From the NCBI GenBank assembly GCA_025153775.1, contig JAOALC010000003.1, positions 558,001 through 622,000 on the forward strand: 64,000 nt of DNA, in the 5' to 3' direction. Origin of the DNA: SAR92 clade bacterium H231 (GTDB lineage: Bacteria; Pseudomonadota; Gammaproteobacteria; Pseudomonadales; Porticoccaceae). Below are positions 52,907 to 61,265 of the stretch, piece after piece (within the stretch, counting starts at the first letter, position 1; every line of letters starts with the position of its first letter). A program made the translations under genes and the position numbers. Under the pieces are notes generated by a model that searched no databases, had not been told where the DNA came from, and worked only from the letters and a program-made list of their open reading frames with translations.

Positions 52907-53527
52907 ATGTTTAAGAAAAAAGATATCGCTATTGCGGTCGCATTAGCTATGGCAGTGTCGCAGCCGGTCCTAGGTCAAGCTGAGGCAGCGCCTGAATCAG
53001 GTTCAGCTAGTGGTTCCAGTGCTCCCGCGTCGTCTGGCTCTACAGCTTCTGGCTCTACAGCTTCTGGCTCTGCAGCTTCTGGCTCTGCCGCAGCTGGATC
53101 CGCAGGTGCAGCAGGTACAGGCGCAGCTGCTGCAGGTGCCGCAGCAGCTGGAACAATTGCTGGTGTTTCGATTGCAACCGCCATTGCTGTAGGTGTTGTG
53201 GGAGCGGCTGTAATAGCCGACGCCGTCGATAATAATGATTCGCCAACGCCAACGCCAACGCCAACGCCAACGCCAACGCCAACGCCAACGCCAACGCCTA
53301 CGCCAACGCCAACGCCAACGCCAACGCCAACGCCAACGCCTACGCCAACGCCAACGCCTACCACAGGGACTACAGGGACTACAGGGACTACAGGTACTAC
53401 AGGTACTACAGGTACTACAGGTACTACAGGTACTACAGGTACTACAGGTACTACAGGTACTACAGGTACTACAGGTACTACAGGTACTACAGGTACTACA
53501 GCAACATCTGGAACTACATCCACCTAA
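52907..53527 (+). CDS. Secreted Thr-rich repeat protein (YjbE/GfcA position)
   Basis: This 206-residue protein starts at ATG 52907 after GGAGAGAAG; an ATG 14 codons earlier lacks a ribosome site. A signal peptide (MFKKKDIAIAVALAMAVSQP) is followed by four SGSTA-type pentads (43-62). An Ala/Gly-rich segment with a hydrophobic stretch (IAGVSIATAIAVGVVGAAVI) comes next, then 20 Pro-Thr dipeptides (113-152) and 15 Gly-Thr-Thr triplets (154-198). It resembles in position and composition the small Thr-rich GfcA/YjbE proteins of group 4 capsule/yjb operons. The Gly-X-Y register is collagen-like. Heavy O-glycosylation is possible. A terminator follows. Confidence 0.85.
   Translation: MFKKKDIAIAVALAMAVSQPVLGQAEAAPESGSASGSSAPASSGSTASGSTASGSAASGSAAAGSAGAAGTGAAAAGAAAAGTIAGVSIATAIAVGVVGAAVIADAVDNNDSPTPTPTPTPTPTPTPTPTPTPTPTPTPTPTPTPTPTPTPTTGTTGTTGTTGTTGTTGTTGTTGTTGTTGTTGTTGTTGTTGTTGTTATSGTTST
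53033..53092 (+). repeat. Four 15-bp tandem repeats in the Thr-rich gene
   Basis: Four copies of a 15-base unit (first TCTGGCTCTACAGCT) encode SGSTA/SGSAA pentads. Copies 1 and 2 are identical; 3 and 4 differ by one and four bases. Length change keeps the frame. Confidence 0.85.
53243..53362 (+). repeat. Hexanucleotide tandem array, 20 units (Pro-Thr)
   Basis: CCAACG or CCTACG/CCTACC is repeated 20 times and encodes Pro-Thr. The array is nearly perfect, so copy number may vary by slippage without shifting the frame. Confidence 0.95.
53366..53500 (+). repeat. Nonanucleotide tandem array, 15 units (Gly-Thr-Thr)
   Basis: Fifteen units of GGNACTACA follow the hexamer array: three with GGG, then twelve with GGT. 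They encode Gly-Thr-Thr. The near identity of the last twelve units points to recent expansion. Confidence 0.95.
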
Positions 53528-53557
53528 GCATCACGCTTGAGTGGAATGTTGTTTTAC

Positions 53558-53585
53558 AAGGGGTGACTGCGGTCGCCCCTTTTAT
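53558..53585 (+). terminator. Rho-independent terminator/attenuator between Thr-rich gene and yjbH
   Basis: A 10-bp stem (AAGGGGTGAC at 53558-53567 with GTCGCCCCTT at 53572-53581, one G-T pair) with a 4-base loop is followed by a T-rich tail. It probably makes the Thr-rich gene more abundant than the downstream genes. Confidence 0.85.
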
Positions 53586-53612
53586 TTTGGGGATATCGAG
53601 TAACCTGGGTTG

Positions 53613-55670
53613 ATGAGAAGTAGATTAACAGCGCCGATTCTATGGTTTAGTCTATTGCTTTGCTCAAGCTTGCAAGCTTCGGACTACGGCACCACCGGTT
53701 TAATTGATATTCCAACTGCCAGGATGGCTTCGGACGGCGTTCTAACCGCTACTGCAGCTATCCAGTCCAGCACCAATGCTTATTCAGTGACTTACCAAGT
53801 TTTGCCCAGGCTGGAGGGAACCTTCCGTTATACTGGGTTCAATGATTTTTTCCACTACGATCGAAACTATGAGGCAAAGCTTTTGCTTTTGAGGGAGCAG
53901 GACCTGGCCCCTCAGATTGCGATTGGAATTCGAGATATGGTGGGCACGGGAATATTTGGCTCAGAATATTTGGTCGCCTCCAAGCAAATTGGAAGCTTTG
54001 ATATAACCTTGGGAATGGGTTGGGGGCGTTTGGCGGGAGATGGTCTGTTTTCTAATCCGCTTACCTCAATTTCTGACTCTTTTGAGGTCAGAGACACTGA
54101 TTTCGGAAAGGGAGGAGAGTTATCTTCCGGAGCATTTTTTAGTGGTAGTGAGGTAGGCTTATTTGGCGGTGTTAACTACCAGCTCGAGCACTTACCTCTG
54201 GCGGTGCAGCTGGAATATAACCCTGACCAGTACAGCTGGGAAAAGAGCAACGCCAGTGCATTTCGAATCAAGAGTCCTTGGAGTGCCGCAGTCAGCTGGG
54301 AGGCGATGCCAGGTATTAAGCTATCTCTCTCTCATCAGCATGGTCAGGAGTGGGGATTTAGTATTGCAGCTGCGCTAGATTCAAAGGCTGCCCCGGCCCG
54401 TAGGCCAATTAGGCCAATCAAATCTAGTGCAGACTTCGCGCCCGAAGATTTGCCGCCTATGCTTAACAAGGCCAGCTGGTACGATATGCTGCTCTATGAT
54501 GTTGAGCGCTCGGGCTTGGTTCTTGTAGAGGCTACCATTGATCCAAATGGCCAAATGGCGACCCTGGTTATGGGGAATAAGGAATATCCCATCTGGGCTG
54601 ATGCCATTGCTCGCATGACAACCCTCGCAGACCTGCACCTGCCCCCAGAAGTTAGATCCATGCGCTTTGTGCTGGAGGAAGAGGGACATCAGGTGTTTAC
54701 TGCGCCGGCCTACAGGCCGTCCCGTCAGACAATAAGCCGATCTCAGTATCAGCAGAGGGATTTTGATCTTTTAAGGGCTAACCCACCGCATCCACCCCAG
54801 TATCGCACCGGCTTTGATCAGAAAAAGCTGTTTATCGATGTAGGGTTATCCAACCGCCTGCAGCTATTTGACCCGGATGATCCAGCCCGTTATCAGCTCT
54901 ATGGCAAGCTCGGAATCAGTGCTGCGCTGCCAAAAAACTGGTCGCTCCGCGGTGAGTATGCCATTGATATAGTTAGCACCTTTGAGGAAAGTACTAGAGC
55001 ATCAGATTCCATTCTGCCCCATGTGCGCTCTGATATTGTCCAATATTTGCAGCAAGGTGCCACTGGTCTTGAGTCGCTCTATCTGGACAAGCGAGGAACA
55101 CTGGTCCCGCAACTACATTATCGGGTGTTTGGTGGCATTTTGGAGCAAATGTACAGTGGAGCCGGTGGTGAAATGCTGTATCAGCCCCATAAATCGCGAC
55201 TGGCGTTTGGGTTGAGTGGCAGTTGGGTACAGCAGCGGGGTTATGAGCGTAATCTAGATCTTTTGGATTACAAAACCACCACTGCCTTTGCCAGTGCCTA
55301 CTGGGCGTCACCATTCTATAATTTGGACTTTGCCGTTCATGCCGGTCGTTACCTCGCTAAAGATGTTGGTGCCACATTGGAGGCCAGGCGAACCTTTGCC
55401 AATGGTTGGATGGTAGGCCTGTGGGCGACCATCACTGATGTGCCGTTTGATGATTTTGGCGAGGGCAGCTTTGATAAAGGAATGTTTTTTAAAATTCCAC
55501 TGGATGGCGTTCTTGGCGGCAGTGGTAGAGCTAATTACAGTATGAGAGTAAGGCCTATTCAAAGAGATGGTGGCGCCAGGCTTGAGGACCTTAGTGGTAA
55601 TATTTGGTGGGATTTGCGGGGTGTTGGCTATGACGCCTTGCAGGAACATAAAGATAGAGCGGTGCCATGA
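53613..55670 (+). CDS. yjbH: YjbH-like outer-membrane polysaccharide protein
   Basis: This 685-residue protein of the YjbH/GfcD family starts after a signal peptide (about 1-23, ending LQAS). The opening DYGTTGLIDIPTARMASDG is the family signature, followed by many amphipathic strands of one or two outer-membrane barrels. I chose ATG at 53613; a TTG one codon earlier is less likely. In E. coli YjbH acts with YjbF, YjbG and YjbE in exopolysaccharide secretion. Here it overlaps the yjbF-like gene by four bases. Confidence 0.9.
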   Translation: MRSRLTAPILWFSLLLCSSLQASDYGTTGLIDIPTARMASDGVLTATAAIQSSTNAYSVTYQVLPRLEGTFRYTGFNDFFHYDRNYEAKLLLLREQDLAPQIAIGIRDMVGTGIFGSEYLVASKQIGSFDITLGMGWGRLAGDGLFSNPLTSISDSFEVRDTDFGKGGELSSGAFFSGSEVGLFGGVNYQLEHLPLAVQLEYNPDQYSWEKSNASAFRIKSPWSAAVSWEAMPGIKLSLSHQHGQEWGFSIAAALDSKAAPARRPIRPIKSSADFAPEDLPPMLNKASWYDMLLYDVERSGLVLVEATIDPNGQMATLVMGNKEYPIWADAIARMTTLADLHLPPEVRSMRFVLEEEGHQVFTAPAYRPSRQTISRSQYQQRDFDLLRANPPHPPQYRTGFDQKKLFIDVGLSNRLQLFDPDDPARYQLYGKLGISAALPKNWSLRGEYAIDIVSTFEESTRASDSILPHVRSDIVQYLQQGATGLESLYLDKRGTLVPQLHYRVFGGILEQMYSGAGGEMLYQPHKSRLAFGLSGSWVQQRGYERNLDLLDYKTTTAFASAYWASPFYNLDFAVHAGRYLAKDVGATLEARRTFANGWMVGLWATITDVPFDDFGEGSFDKGMFFKIPLDGVLGGSGRANYSMRVRPIQRDGGARLEDLSGNIWWDLRGVGYDALQEHKDRAVP

Positions 55671-56188
55671 TAATGTCTAAACGCTTCTGGTGGGTTTTGT
55701 TGGTTTCGACTATTTTAGCTGGCTGCTCAATCCAGTCTAGCCAATTAAATGCTGTTATGGGGCTTTTTAATAAATCTGAGGTCCCGTTTGACAGCAACAG
55801 CTGGGTTGTTGAGTACGGTGATTATAGTGCTACTGTCTATCCTGTAGCAGTTGATAGGGGCACGGTTTTTTCTAATCAGCTCGGAGACGTTATTTTCTTT
55901 GATGGGTGGACTGTGCGTGAGGTAACTGGTTTAGGCCACCGCTTAAAGCTGGGAATTACTAATGATGGCGCGTCTCGCCGCTATCTGTATGGCAGCAGAT
56001 TTGTTGCCCAGCACCAATGTGATAAATGGCAGTCCGAGCAACAATCTGGCATGATCCGCTTCAGCGAATTTTGTTGGGGTCAAAGTCAATATACCAATAC
56101 AATTCAGGTGGATGCTGAAGGCCGCATCAGCCTGATTATGCAAAATATTGATGGCAGTGGCCTGTACCTAAGTTTACGTAAAAAATAA
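55667..56188 (+). CDS. yjbF: YjbF/GfcB-like lipoprotein
   Basis: This 173-residue lipoprotein has lipobox TILAGC (Cys near 20). The beta-rich body contains GDVIFFDGWTVREVTGLGHR, matching the YjbF/GfcB family. It is translationally coupled to yjbH by ATGA; a second ATG at 55673 is also possible. GfcB-type proteins take part in group 4 capsule secretion at the outer membrane. The order YjbH then YjbF is reversed compared with E. coli, and no separate YjbG/GfcC gene is present. Confidence 0.87.
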   Translation: MIMSKRFWWVLLVSTILAGCSIQSSQLNAVMGLFNKSEVPFDSNSWVVEYGDYSATVYPVAVDRGTVFSNQLGDVIFFDGWTVREVTGLGHRLKLGITNDGASRRYLYGSRFVAQHQCDKWQSEQQSGMIRFSEFCWGQSQYTNTIQVDAEGRISLIMQNIDGSGLYLSLRKK

Positions 56189-56210
56189 AACAACAATCTG
56201 AGATTTATTT

Positions 56211-58763
56211 ATGCATTTAAGAATAACCCGTCTACTCTGGCCAGCTGCTTTGCTGGTTTCTTCTATCTCTCTGTCAGGTATGCTATCTGCTCAAGATCTT
56301 TCCGAAGCCAAGGCTATTTGTAAGGATTTAAGTGCGGATAATCGAGCTATGGCTAAGGCTGCTGGATATGATCTTGACGGGTTATGCCGTAGTCTCAATA
56401 AAAGGTCATCCATAGGCGATAAGGACTCAGAGGAGATGGCTCCAGCTAAGTCGCGCCGGACAGTCTCTTCCCGTGATGCAAAATTTCCTCGCGACATGGA
56501 CGAAGATCGTCTTGACGACTTTGAATCTCGCGACTCGCTCGATTTAGAGATGGAAGAGTTGCGAGAGATGGAAGAAATGGAAGAAATGGAAGAGCTCAAA
56601 CCTTTCGGGTATGACTTATTTGCCAATGTTCCCAATACTTTTGCATCCACAGCTAATATTCCGGTTTCCTCTGACTATCTATTGGGGCCAGGTGATGGGC
56701 TAGAGATTTTCTTTTACGGTAAGTTAAATCAATCTTTTAGCGTAGAGATAAATCGCGATGGGCAGGTAGATTTTCCAGAGCTTGGCCCAGTTGTGCTCGC
56801 GGGTTTGACCTTTGGTGAGGCCAAAGAACTGCTGCGTTCACTGGTATCTTCAAAGATTATTGGTACCCAGATCAATATCAGCATGGGCGCACTCCGTTCT
56901 ATTCAGGTATTTGTGCTGGGCGAAGCCTATAAGCCCGGTGCCTATATGGTGTCGTCTCTTGCAACCATTACTCACGCACTAATGAGCAGCGGTGGAGTCA
57001 GCGATATCGCATCGCTGCGCAATATTCAGCTCAAGCGGGCAGGCAAAACCATTGCAACTTTAGACCTTTATGAATTACTGCTCTCTGGCGATACAGGGGG
57101 CGATGTTCGGTTGCAGTCCTCTGATGTTATCTTTATTCCGCCCGTTGGGGATCTTGTGTCGATTGAGGGTGAGGTATTAAGGCCGGCAATCTATGAGCTT
57201 AAAGGAAAAGCTACGGCTGGGGATTTGTTGCAACTTGCCGGCGGGCTGAGTTCAAAGGCCTTTCGTCAATCAGCCAAAATTGTTCGTATTAATAGTAATG
57301 GCTTTATGACCGTGGTTGATTTAGATCTATCCAAGGCCTCCGACAGGGCAGTAGGCCTGATGGCCGGGGACTCAGTGGAAATCTTTGCTGTCACCGACCA
57401 GAAAAAGGATATTGTTTCTTTAGAGGGCTTTGTTAATCATCCTGGTGATTTTGCCTGGCGCCCAGGAATGCGAGTGTCCGATATTGTTGGCTCCGTTGAT
57501 CAATTTCCAACCGATGTCGATCTTGAGTTTGCTCTTATTGTGCGAGAGGTGGCTGATGGTTTGGGGCTAGAGGTCTATAAGTTAGATATTAGAGCTGTAC
57601 TTAGTGATCCCGATAGCCCAGCCAACAAAGAGTTATTGTCCAGAGATAAACTTTTGGTGTTCTCAGCCTTTGAAGACAGGGAGGCAATACTAGCGCCCGT
57701 GCTGTCGAAGCTAAAGCGGCAGGCCAGACTGGGTGGCTCCGCTAAAGTGGTGGTAGCTAGAGGAGAGGTTCGATTTCCCGGAGATTATCCTCTAGTTGAT
57801 GGTATGACAATGGCAGATCTAATTTCTGCGGCTGGAGGGCTTACTGAGGGGGCTTATATATATTCTTCAGAGATCTCCAGAACCGATTTTACGGATCCGG
57901 AAAGAGCGTCAACACTCACCATATCTGCCGCCTTAGGCTCTGAATCCGGGGCGGATTTTGAGCTTAAGCCTCTAGACAGTGCATTGTTCAAAACAGTTCC
58001 TGAATATAGAGATCAGTCAATAGTGAGCCTTACCGGTGAGGTAAAGTTCCCCGGTGAATACCCCTTTGCTCGAGGTGAGACCTTGACCTCAGTGATTGCT
58101 CGCGCCGGTGGCTTTACTGACTTAGCTTTTAGCGCTGGAGCTATTTTTACCAGAGAGGCATTAAAAACCAGAGAGCAGCAGGAACTGGAGCGTCTTGAAG
58201 AAAAGCTAACGGAAGAAATGGAAGCTGAACAGCTGCGCACAGCTAATGGGGATTTAAAGCTAGATCCTGAGGCAGATAGGCTTCGCCAGGAGGCTCTAGA
58301 TAAGCTGAGTACTGCCGAGGCGATCGGGCGACTCGTAATTCCATTGCAAAATATAGTAGACGGCATTGCCGATGATTTGGTACTTGAAGATGGTGATGCT
58401 TTAATAATACCGGGCTACCGCCAGGAAGTCTCGATTGTTGGTGAGGTCCAGCAGCCTACCTCCTATTTGTATGGCCGCGGATTATCTGTACAGGACTACA
58501 TTGATCGCAGTGGCGGCGTGCGCAAGACTGCTGATGAAAAAGGTATTTACCTAGTTAAGGCCAGCGGTCAGGTTATTATGCCGAAGAGAGCGCTATTCCG
58601 CTTTGGTAGCAAGAATGCGGTTGTTGAACCCGGGGATACCATTGTTGTTCCTCTGGATACAGATGATAAAAAGCTAAGTGGCATCTCTTTGTTAACTGAG
58701 GTCAGCCAAATTATCTATCAGCTGTCTCTTGGCGCTGCAGCTATTAACTCCCTTAATCCGTAA
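56211..58763 (+). CDS. Large SLBB polysaccharide export protein, second paralogue
   Basis: This 850-residue paralogue of the 43914-46493 product has a signal peptide ending SAQD and no lipobox. The shared N-terminal NRAMAKAAGYDLDGLCRSL is followed by a highly charged Met-Glu-rich stretch near residue 115. The export domain begins with DYLLGPGDGLEIFFYGK. Six SLBB-type repeats follow (GEAYKPGAY, GEVLRPAIY, GFVNHPGDF, GEVRFPGDY, GEVKFPGEY, GEVQQPTSY). It sits between yjbF and wzz. Sequence drift from the first copy suggests an old duplication, with division of labour likely. Confidence 0.87.
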   Translation: MHLRITRLLWPAALLVSSISLSGMLSAQDLSEAKAICKDLSADNRAMAKAAGYDLDGLCRSLNKRSSIGDKDSEEMAPAKSRRTVSSRDAKFPRDMDEDRLDDFESRDSLDLEMEELREMEEMEEMEELKPFGYDLFANVPNTFASTANIPVSSDYLLGPGDGLEIFFYGKLNQSFSVEINRDGQVDFPELGPVVLAGLTFGEAKELLRSLVSSKIIGTQINISMGALRSIQVFVLGEAYKPGAYMVSSLATITHALMSSGGVSDIASLRNIQLKRAGKTIATLDLYELLLSGDTGGDVRLQSSDVIFIPPVGDLVSIEGEVLRPAIYELKGKATAGDLLQLAGGLSSKAFRQSAKIVRINSNGFMTVVDLDLSKASDRAVGLMAGDSVEIFAVTDQKKDIVSLEGFVNHPGDFAWRPGMRVSDIVGSVDQFPTDVDLEFALIVREVADGLGLEVYKLDIRAVLSDPDSPANKELLSRDKLLVFSAFEDREAILAPVLSKLKRQARLGGSAKVVVARGEVRFPGDYPLVDGMTMADLISAAGGLTEGAYIYSSEISRTDFTDPERASTLTISAALGSESGADFELKPLDSALFKTVPEYRDQSIVSLTGEVKFPGEYPFARGETLTSVIARAGGFTDLAFSAGAIFTREALKTREQQELERLEEKLTEEMEAEQLRTANGDLKLDPEADRLRQEALDKLSTAEAIGRLVIPLQNIVDGIADDLVLEDGDALIIPGYRQEVSIVGEVQQPTSYLYGRGLSVQDYIDRSGGVRKTADEKGIYLVKASGQVIMPKRALFRFGSKNAVVEPGDTIVVPLDTDDKKLSGISLLTEVSQIIYQLSLGAAAINSLNP

Positions 58764-58826
58764 TGGGTGTTAGGGTCATGGGTTACTCAAGGATATAAGA
58801 GAAGAAATTAACAGAAGGAAATAATT

Positions 58827-59768
58827 GTGCAAAACGAATTAAATTCAACTGATCAATATGATGATGAGATTGACCTTAGAGAGCTTTTTTCGGTGCTCTG
58901 GGATGGCAAAAAACTTATTGTTGGTATTACTGCAGTTTTTGCGTTGGTGGCTGTTTTCTACGCGCTTTCCATACCTAACCAGTATCGCGCCACCGCGCTG
59001 GTATCGCCTGCTGAGGGTAGTGGCGGAGGTCTGTCCGGTGCTCTGGGGCAGCTGGGTGGTTTGGCCTCTCTGGCTGGCGTAAGCATAGGGGGTGGAGAGA
59101 GCAGTGAAGCCCAAGTTGCTCAAGAAATTATGCGCTCTAGGGGGTTTATTGAAGAGTTTATTAGTGAAAACAATATAGATGTTGAAGTTTTTGCTGCTCA
59201 AGGCTGGGATAGGGGTAGCAATCAGCTTGATATTGACAGCGACCTCTATGATGCTGGCTCGTCCCAGTGGGTGCGAGATGCGCCTGCAGGCAAAACAGTT
59301 GAGCCCACCGGTTGGGAGCTTTATAAAGGCTTTTCAGAAATGTTTTCAGTATCTGAAGATAAAAAGACGGGGATGATTTCCATTTCGGTGGAGTACTTTT
59401 CACCCGAAATTGCAAAACAATGGGTTGATCAGCTGATTATTGGAATCAATCAGCATATGCAAAGCCGCAAGCTAGATAAGGTCAATATCAATATTCAGTA
59501 TCTTGAAGCCCAGATTCAGAAAACCTCAATCGCTGAAATGAGAGAAGTGTTCTACACCATTATCGAAGAGCAGATAAAAAGCAAAATGCTAGCAGAGGCC
59601 AGCCCAGAATATGCCTTTGTGACCGTAAGCCCCGCTATGGTGCCTGAGGAGAAGTCTCAGCCCAAAAGAGCGCTGATTTGTATCCTAGGGACCCTGTTAG
59701 GTGGCATGTTAGCCGTATTATTGGTCTTGGTTCGGCACTATGCTTTTAATGGTAATGATAGCAAATAA
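58827..59768 (+). CDS. wzz: Wzz-type chain-length determinant
   Basis: This 313-residue inner-membrane co-polymerase has two helices, at about 30-50 (LIVGITAVFALVAVFYALSI) and 285-303 (PKRALICILGTLLGGMLAVL). The periplasmic domain lies between and includes a Gly/Ser-rich stretch. There is no cytoplasmic tyrosine-kinase domain, so it is Wzz-like rather than Wzc-like. It sets polymer length with a Wzy polymerase not seen here. It starts at GTG with AAGGAAAT upstream. Confidence 0.9.
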   Translation: MQNELNSTDQYDDEIDLRELFSVLWDGKKLIVGITAVFALVAVFYALSIPNQYRATALVSPAEGSGGGLSGALGQLGGLASLAGVSIGGGESSEAQVAQEIMRSRGFIEEFISENNIDVEVFAAQGWDRGSNQLDIDSDLYDAGSSQWVRDAPAGKTVEPTGWELYKGFSEMFSVSEDKKTGMISISVEYFSPEIAKQWVDQLIIGINQHMQSRKLDKVNINIQYLEAQIQKTSIAEMREVFYTIIEEQIKSKMLAEASPEYAFVTVSPAMVPEEKSQPKRALICILGTLLGGMLAVLLVLVRHYAFNGNDSK

Positions 59769-59822
59769 TATGATTTAAGCGCCTAACCTAGGCAGCTAGG
59801 CTTAATATTTTTGAGGTAAATT

Positions 59823-60941
59823 TTGGCAAATTTGGTTTTAAGGGAAAGGGAGTTGCGACGGCTATTGCTGCTTATATTGAGCACTGGCTATCTGTTTGGC
59901 CTAGCGGGATTAGCTGTCTTGATATGCATGGAGTGGATTACTCGCGGCCGCTATGCTCAGGATTCTGCCAGCAAGCATGGCATTGGGCACGAGAACTCGT
60001 CCCGTTTGGGCGGCGCTGTGATAATGGTTGCGGCTCTTATTGGTATAACCACCTCTCAGCTGTTTCAGTTTAGCGCATTGGGGCTGGATACCTATCTGTG
60101 GAGCTGGGTAGCCATTATTCTCTGCGGTCTATTGGGTTTGGTTGAAGACTTTAAAAATAATTTACTCAGCCCCAGGTTTCGGCTAGTTTGCCTCACGGCT
60201 ATTTTCGTTGTTCTGTTTACCGCCTGGCCCTGGCTAATCCCCGTTGAGCTTGGGGTGCCTATTCTATCCAGCCTGATGGCTCTGCCTGTAATAGGTTTGC
60301 TTTTAGCTGTGTTAGTGTGCGTCGGATTTATAAACGCTGTCAATATGGCGGATGGGGCCAATGGGCTTATGTCGGGGATAGCCTTTGTGGCTTTTACTCT
60401 TTTTGCCGGCATTGCCGGCGCCGACGCTTGGGTCTGGGGCATTGTTAGCTATATTGTCGGTGTCTTTTTGATTTTCAATGTGGTTTCTGGGCGGCTTTTT
60501 TTGGGCGACTGTGGCGCCTATGCATTGGGTTCCTTGATGGTGATAGGCTCCTTTAGTTTGGTCAATAAGGGCCTGGTATCTCCCGCATTTTTGGCCGTGT
60601 TGTTCGCCTATCCCTGTTTGGAGTTGTTGATTAGCCTTATTCGACGCACTGTCGGTGGTCAGTCCGCCCTCTTGCCGGACAATGACCACTTTCACAATCG
60701 CTTGCACTATTTCGTTACCCTCCGTGTAACTTCTCCGGTTATAGCCAATTCGGGCACAGGTTTGCTTATTGTGCTAATGACCTCAGGCGTTGCCTTTGCT
60801 GGACATTACTTTGAGCTTCTTTTGGCGACTGATGGTCAATGGGGCTATGTTTTCTTGGTGATTGCATGCTTGCAGCTGATTCTATACTGGGCCCTAGGGT
60901 TAGTGGATAAGCGAGTGAGTCAGTATGTTGTGGGGGCTTAG
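59823..60941 (+). CDS. Undecaprenyl-phosphate sugar-1-phosphate transferase, WecA/MraY family
   Basis: This 372-residue integral membrane enzyme has about 11 helices. The family metal and lipid motifs appear as GLVEDFKNNLL (usually DD, here ED), NAVNMADGANGLMSGI and RLFLGDCGAYALG. A cytosolic loop follows with DNDHFHNRLHYF (the HxH nucleotide-sugar site). It should start repeat-unit synthesis by moving GlcNAc- or similar sugar-phosphate to the lipid. It starts at TTG with GAGGT upstream. The E in place of the first D of the DD pair is unusual. Confidence 0.88.
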   Translation: MANLVLRERELRRLLLLILSTGYLFGLAGLAVLICMEWITRGRYAQDSASKHGIGHENSSRLGGAVIMVAALIGITTSQLFQFSALGLDTYLWSWVAIILCGLLGLVEDFKNNLLSPRFRLVCLTAIFVVLFTAWPWLIPVELGVPILSSLMALPVIGLLLAVLVCVGFINAVNMADGANGLMSGIAFVAFTLFAGIAGADAWVWGIVSYIVGVFLIFNVVSGRLFLGDCGAYALGSLMVIGSFSLVNKGLVSPAFLAVLFAYPCLELLISLIRRTVGGQSALLPDNDHFHNRLHYFVTLRVTSPVIANSGTGLLIVLMTSGVAFAGHYFELLLATDGQWGYVFLVIACLQLILYWALGLVDKRVSQYVVGA

Positions 60942-61012
60942 CCCTGCCGTTTGAGCTTTGATTCTACAGCACCATTCTAGGTGTGCCGCAGCCGAGTTTG
61001 CTCTGGTCTTTT

Positions 61013-61050
61013 TAGGGTCAAGGGCCACTATTTTAGTGATTACGACCCTA
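61013..61050. other. Nested hairpin after the transferase gene
   Basis: TAGGGTC (61013-61019) pairs with GACCCTA (61044-61050), and inside them CACTA (61026-61030) pairs with TAGTG (61034-61038). There is no T-tract, so termination is uncertain. The structure lies 75-110 bases after the transferase stop and before the ops-leader promoter. Confidence 0.5.
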
Positions 61051-61159
61051 GGGCGGAAATAGTGATTGCTGGTCTGAGACTGCATTAACTTTTTGTACCA
61101 TTTTTGTCATTTTAAATCCCTAAACTGTTACTCTCTTACGAATTTTATGGCAAAATGCA

Positions 61160-61165
61160 TATAAT
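61160..61165 (+). promoter_or_regulatory. -10 element of the ops-leader promoter
   Basis: TATAAT at 61160-61165 is a perfect -10. The -35 (TTACGA, 61136-61141, 18 bases away) is poor. Transcription from about 61172 would give a leader of about 95 bases containing the ops-like site. Confidence 0.6.
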
Positions 61166-61235
61166 GTTCAGAGCATGAACTAAGCGCTCTGGACGGAGGT
61201 TTAAACGGATTATGGATTCTTCCTTGTAAGGGTCC

Positions 61236-61247
61236 TGCGGTAGCCTG
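61236..61247 (+). promoter_or_regulatory. ops-like RfaH recruitment site
   Basis: TGCGGTAGCCTG matches the E. coli ops core GGCGGTAGCGTG at ten of twelve places, with the GCGGTAGC core intact. It lies in the leader of the MarR-PfkB-ManC unit, about 65 bases after the inferred start. An RfaH homologue is encoded at 43237. Upstream AGCGCTCTGG (near 61180-61190) recalls the 5' half of JUMPStart elements. Confidence 0.72.
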
Positions 61248-61265
61248 CCCGAGAACTAACTATCT

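Noticed and set aside
53243-53500. Repeat arrays as a possible CRISPR
   Set aside because: Units are 6 and 9 bases with no spacers and they encode protein in frame.
52975-53523. 182-codon open frame on the minus strand opposite the Pro-Thr/Gly-Thr-Thr gene
   Set aside because: It is a by-product of the repeats (Val-Gly and Val-Pro runs), has no ribosome site, and the plus-strand frame has a signal peptide and clear start.
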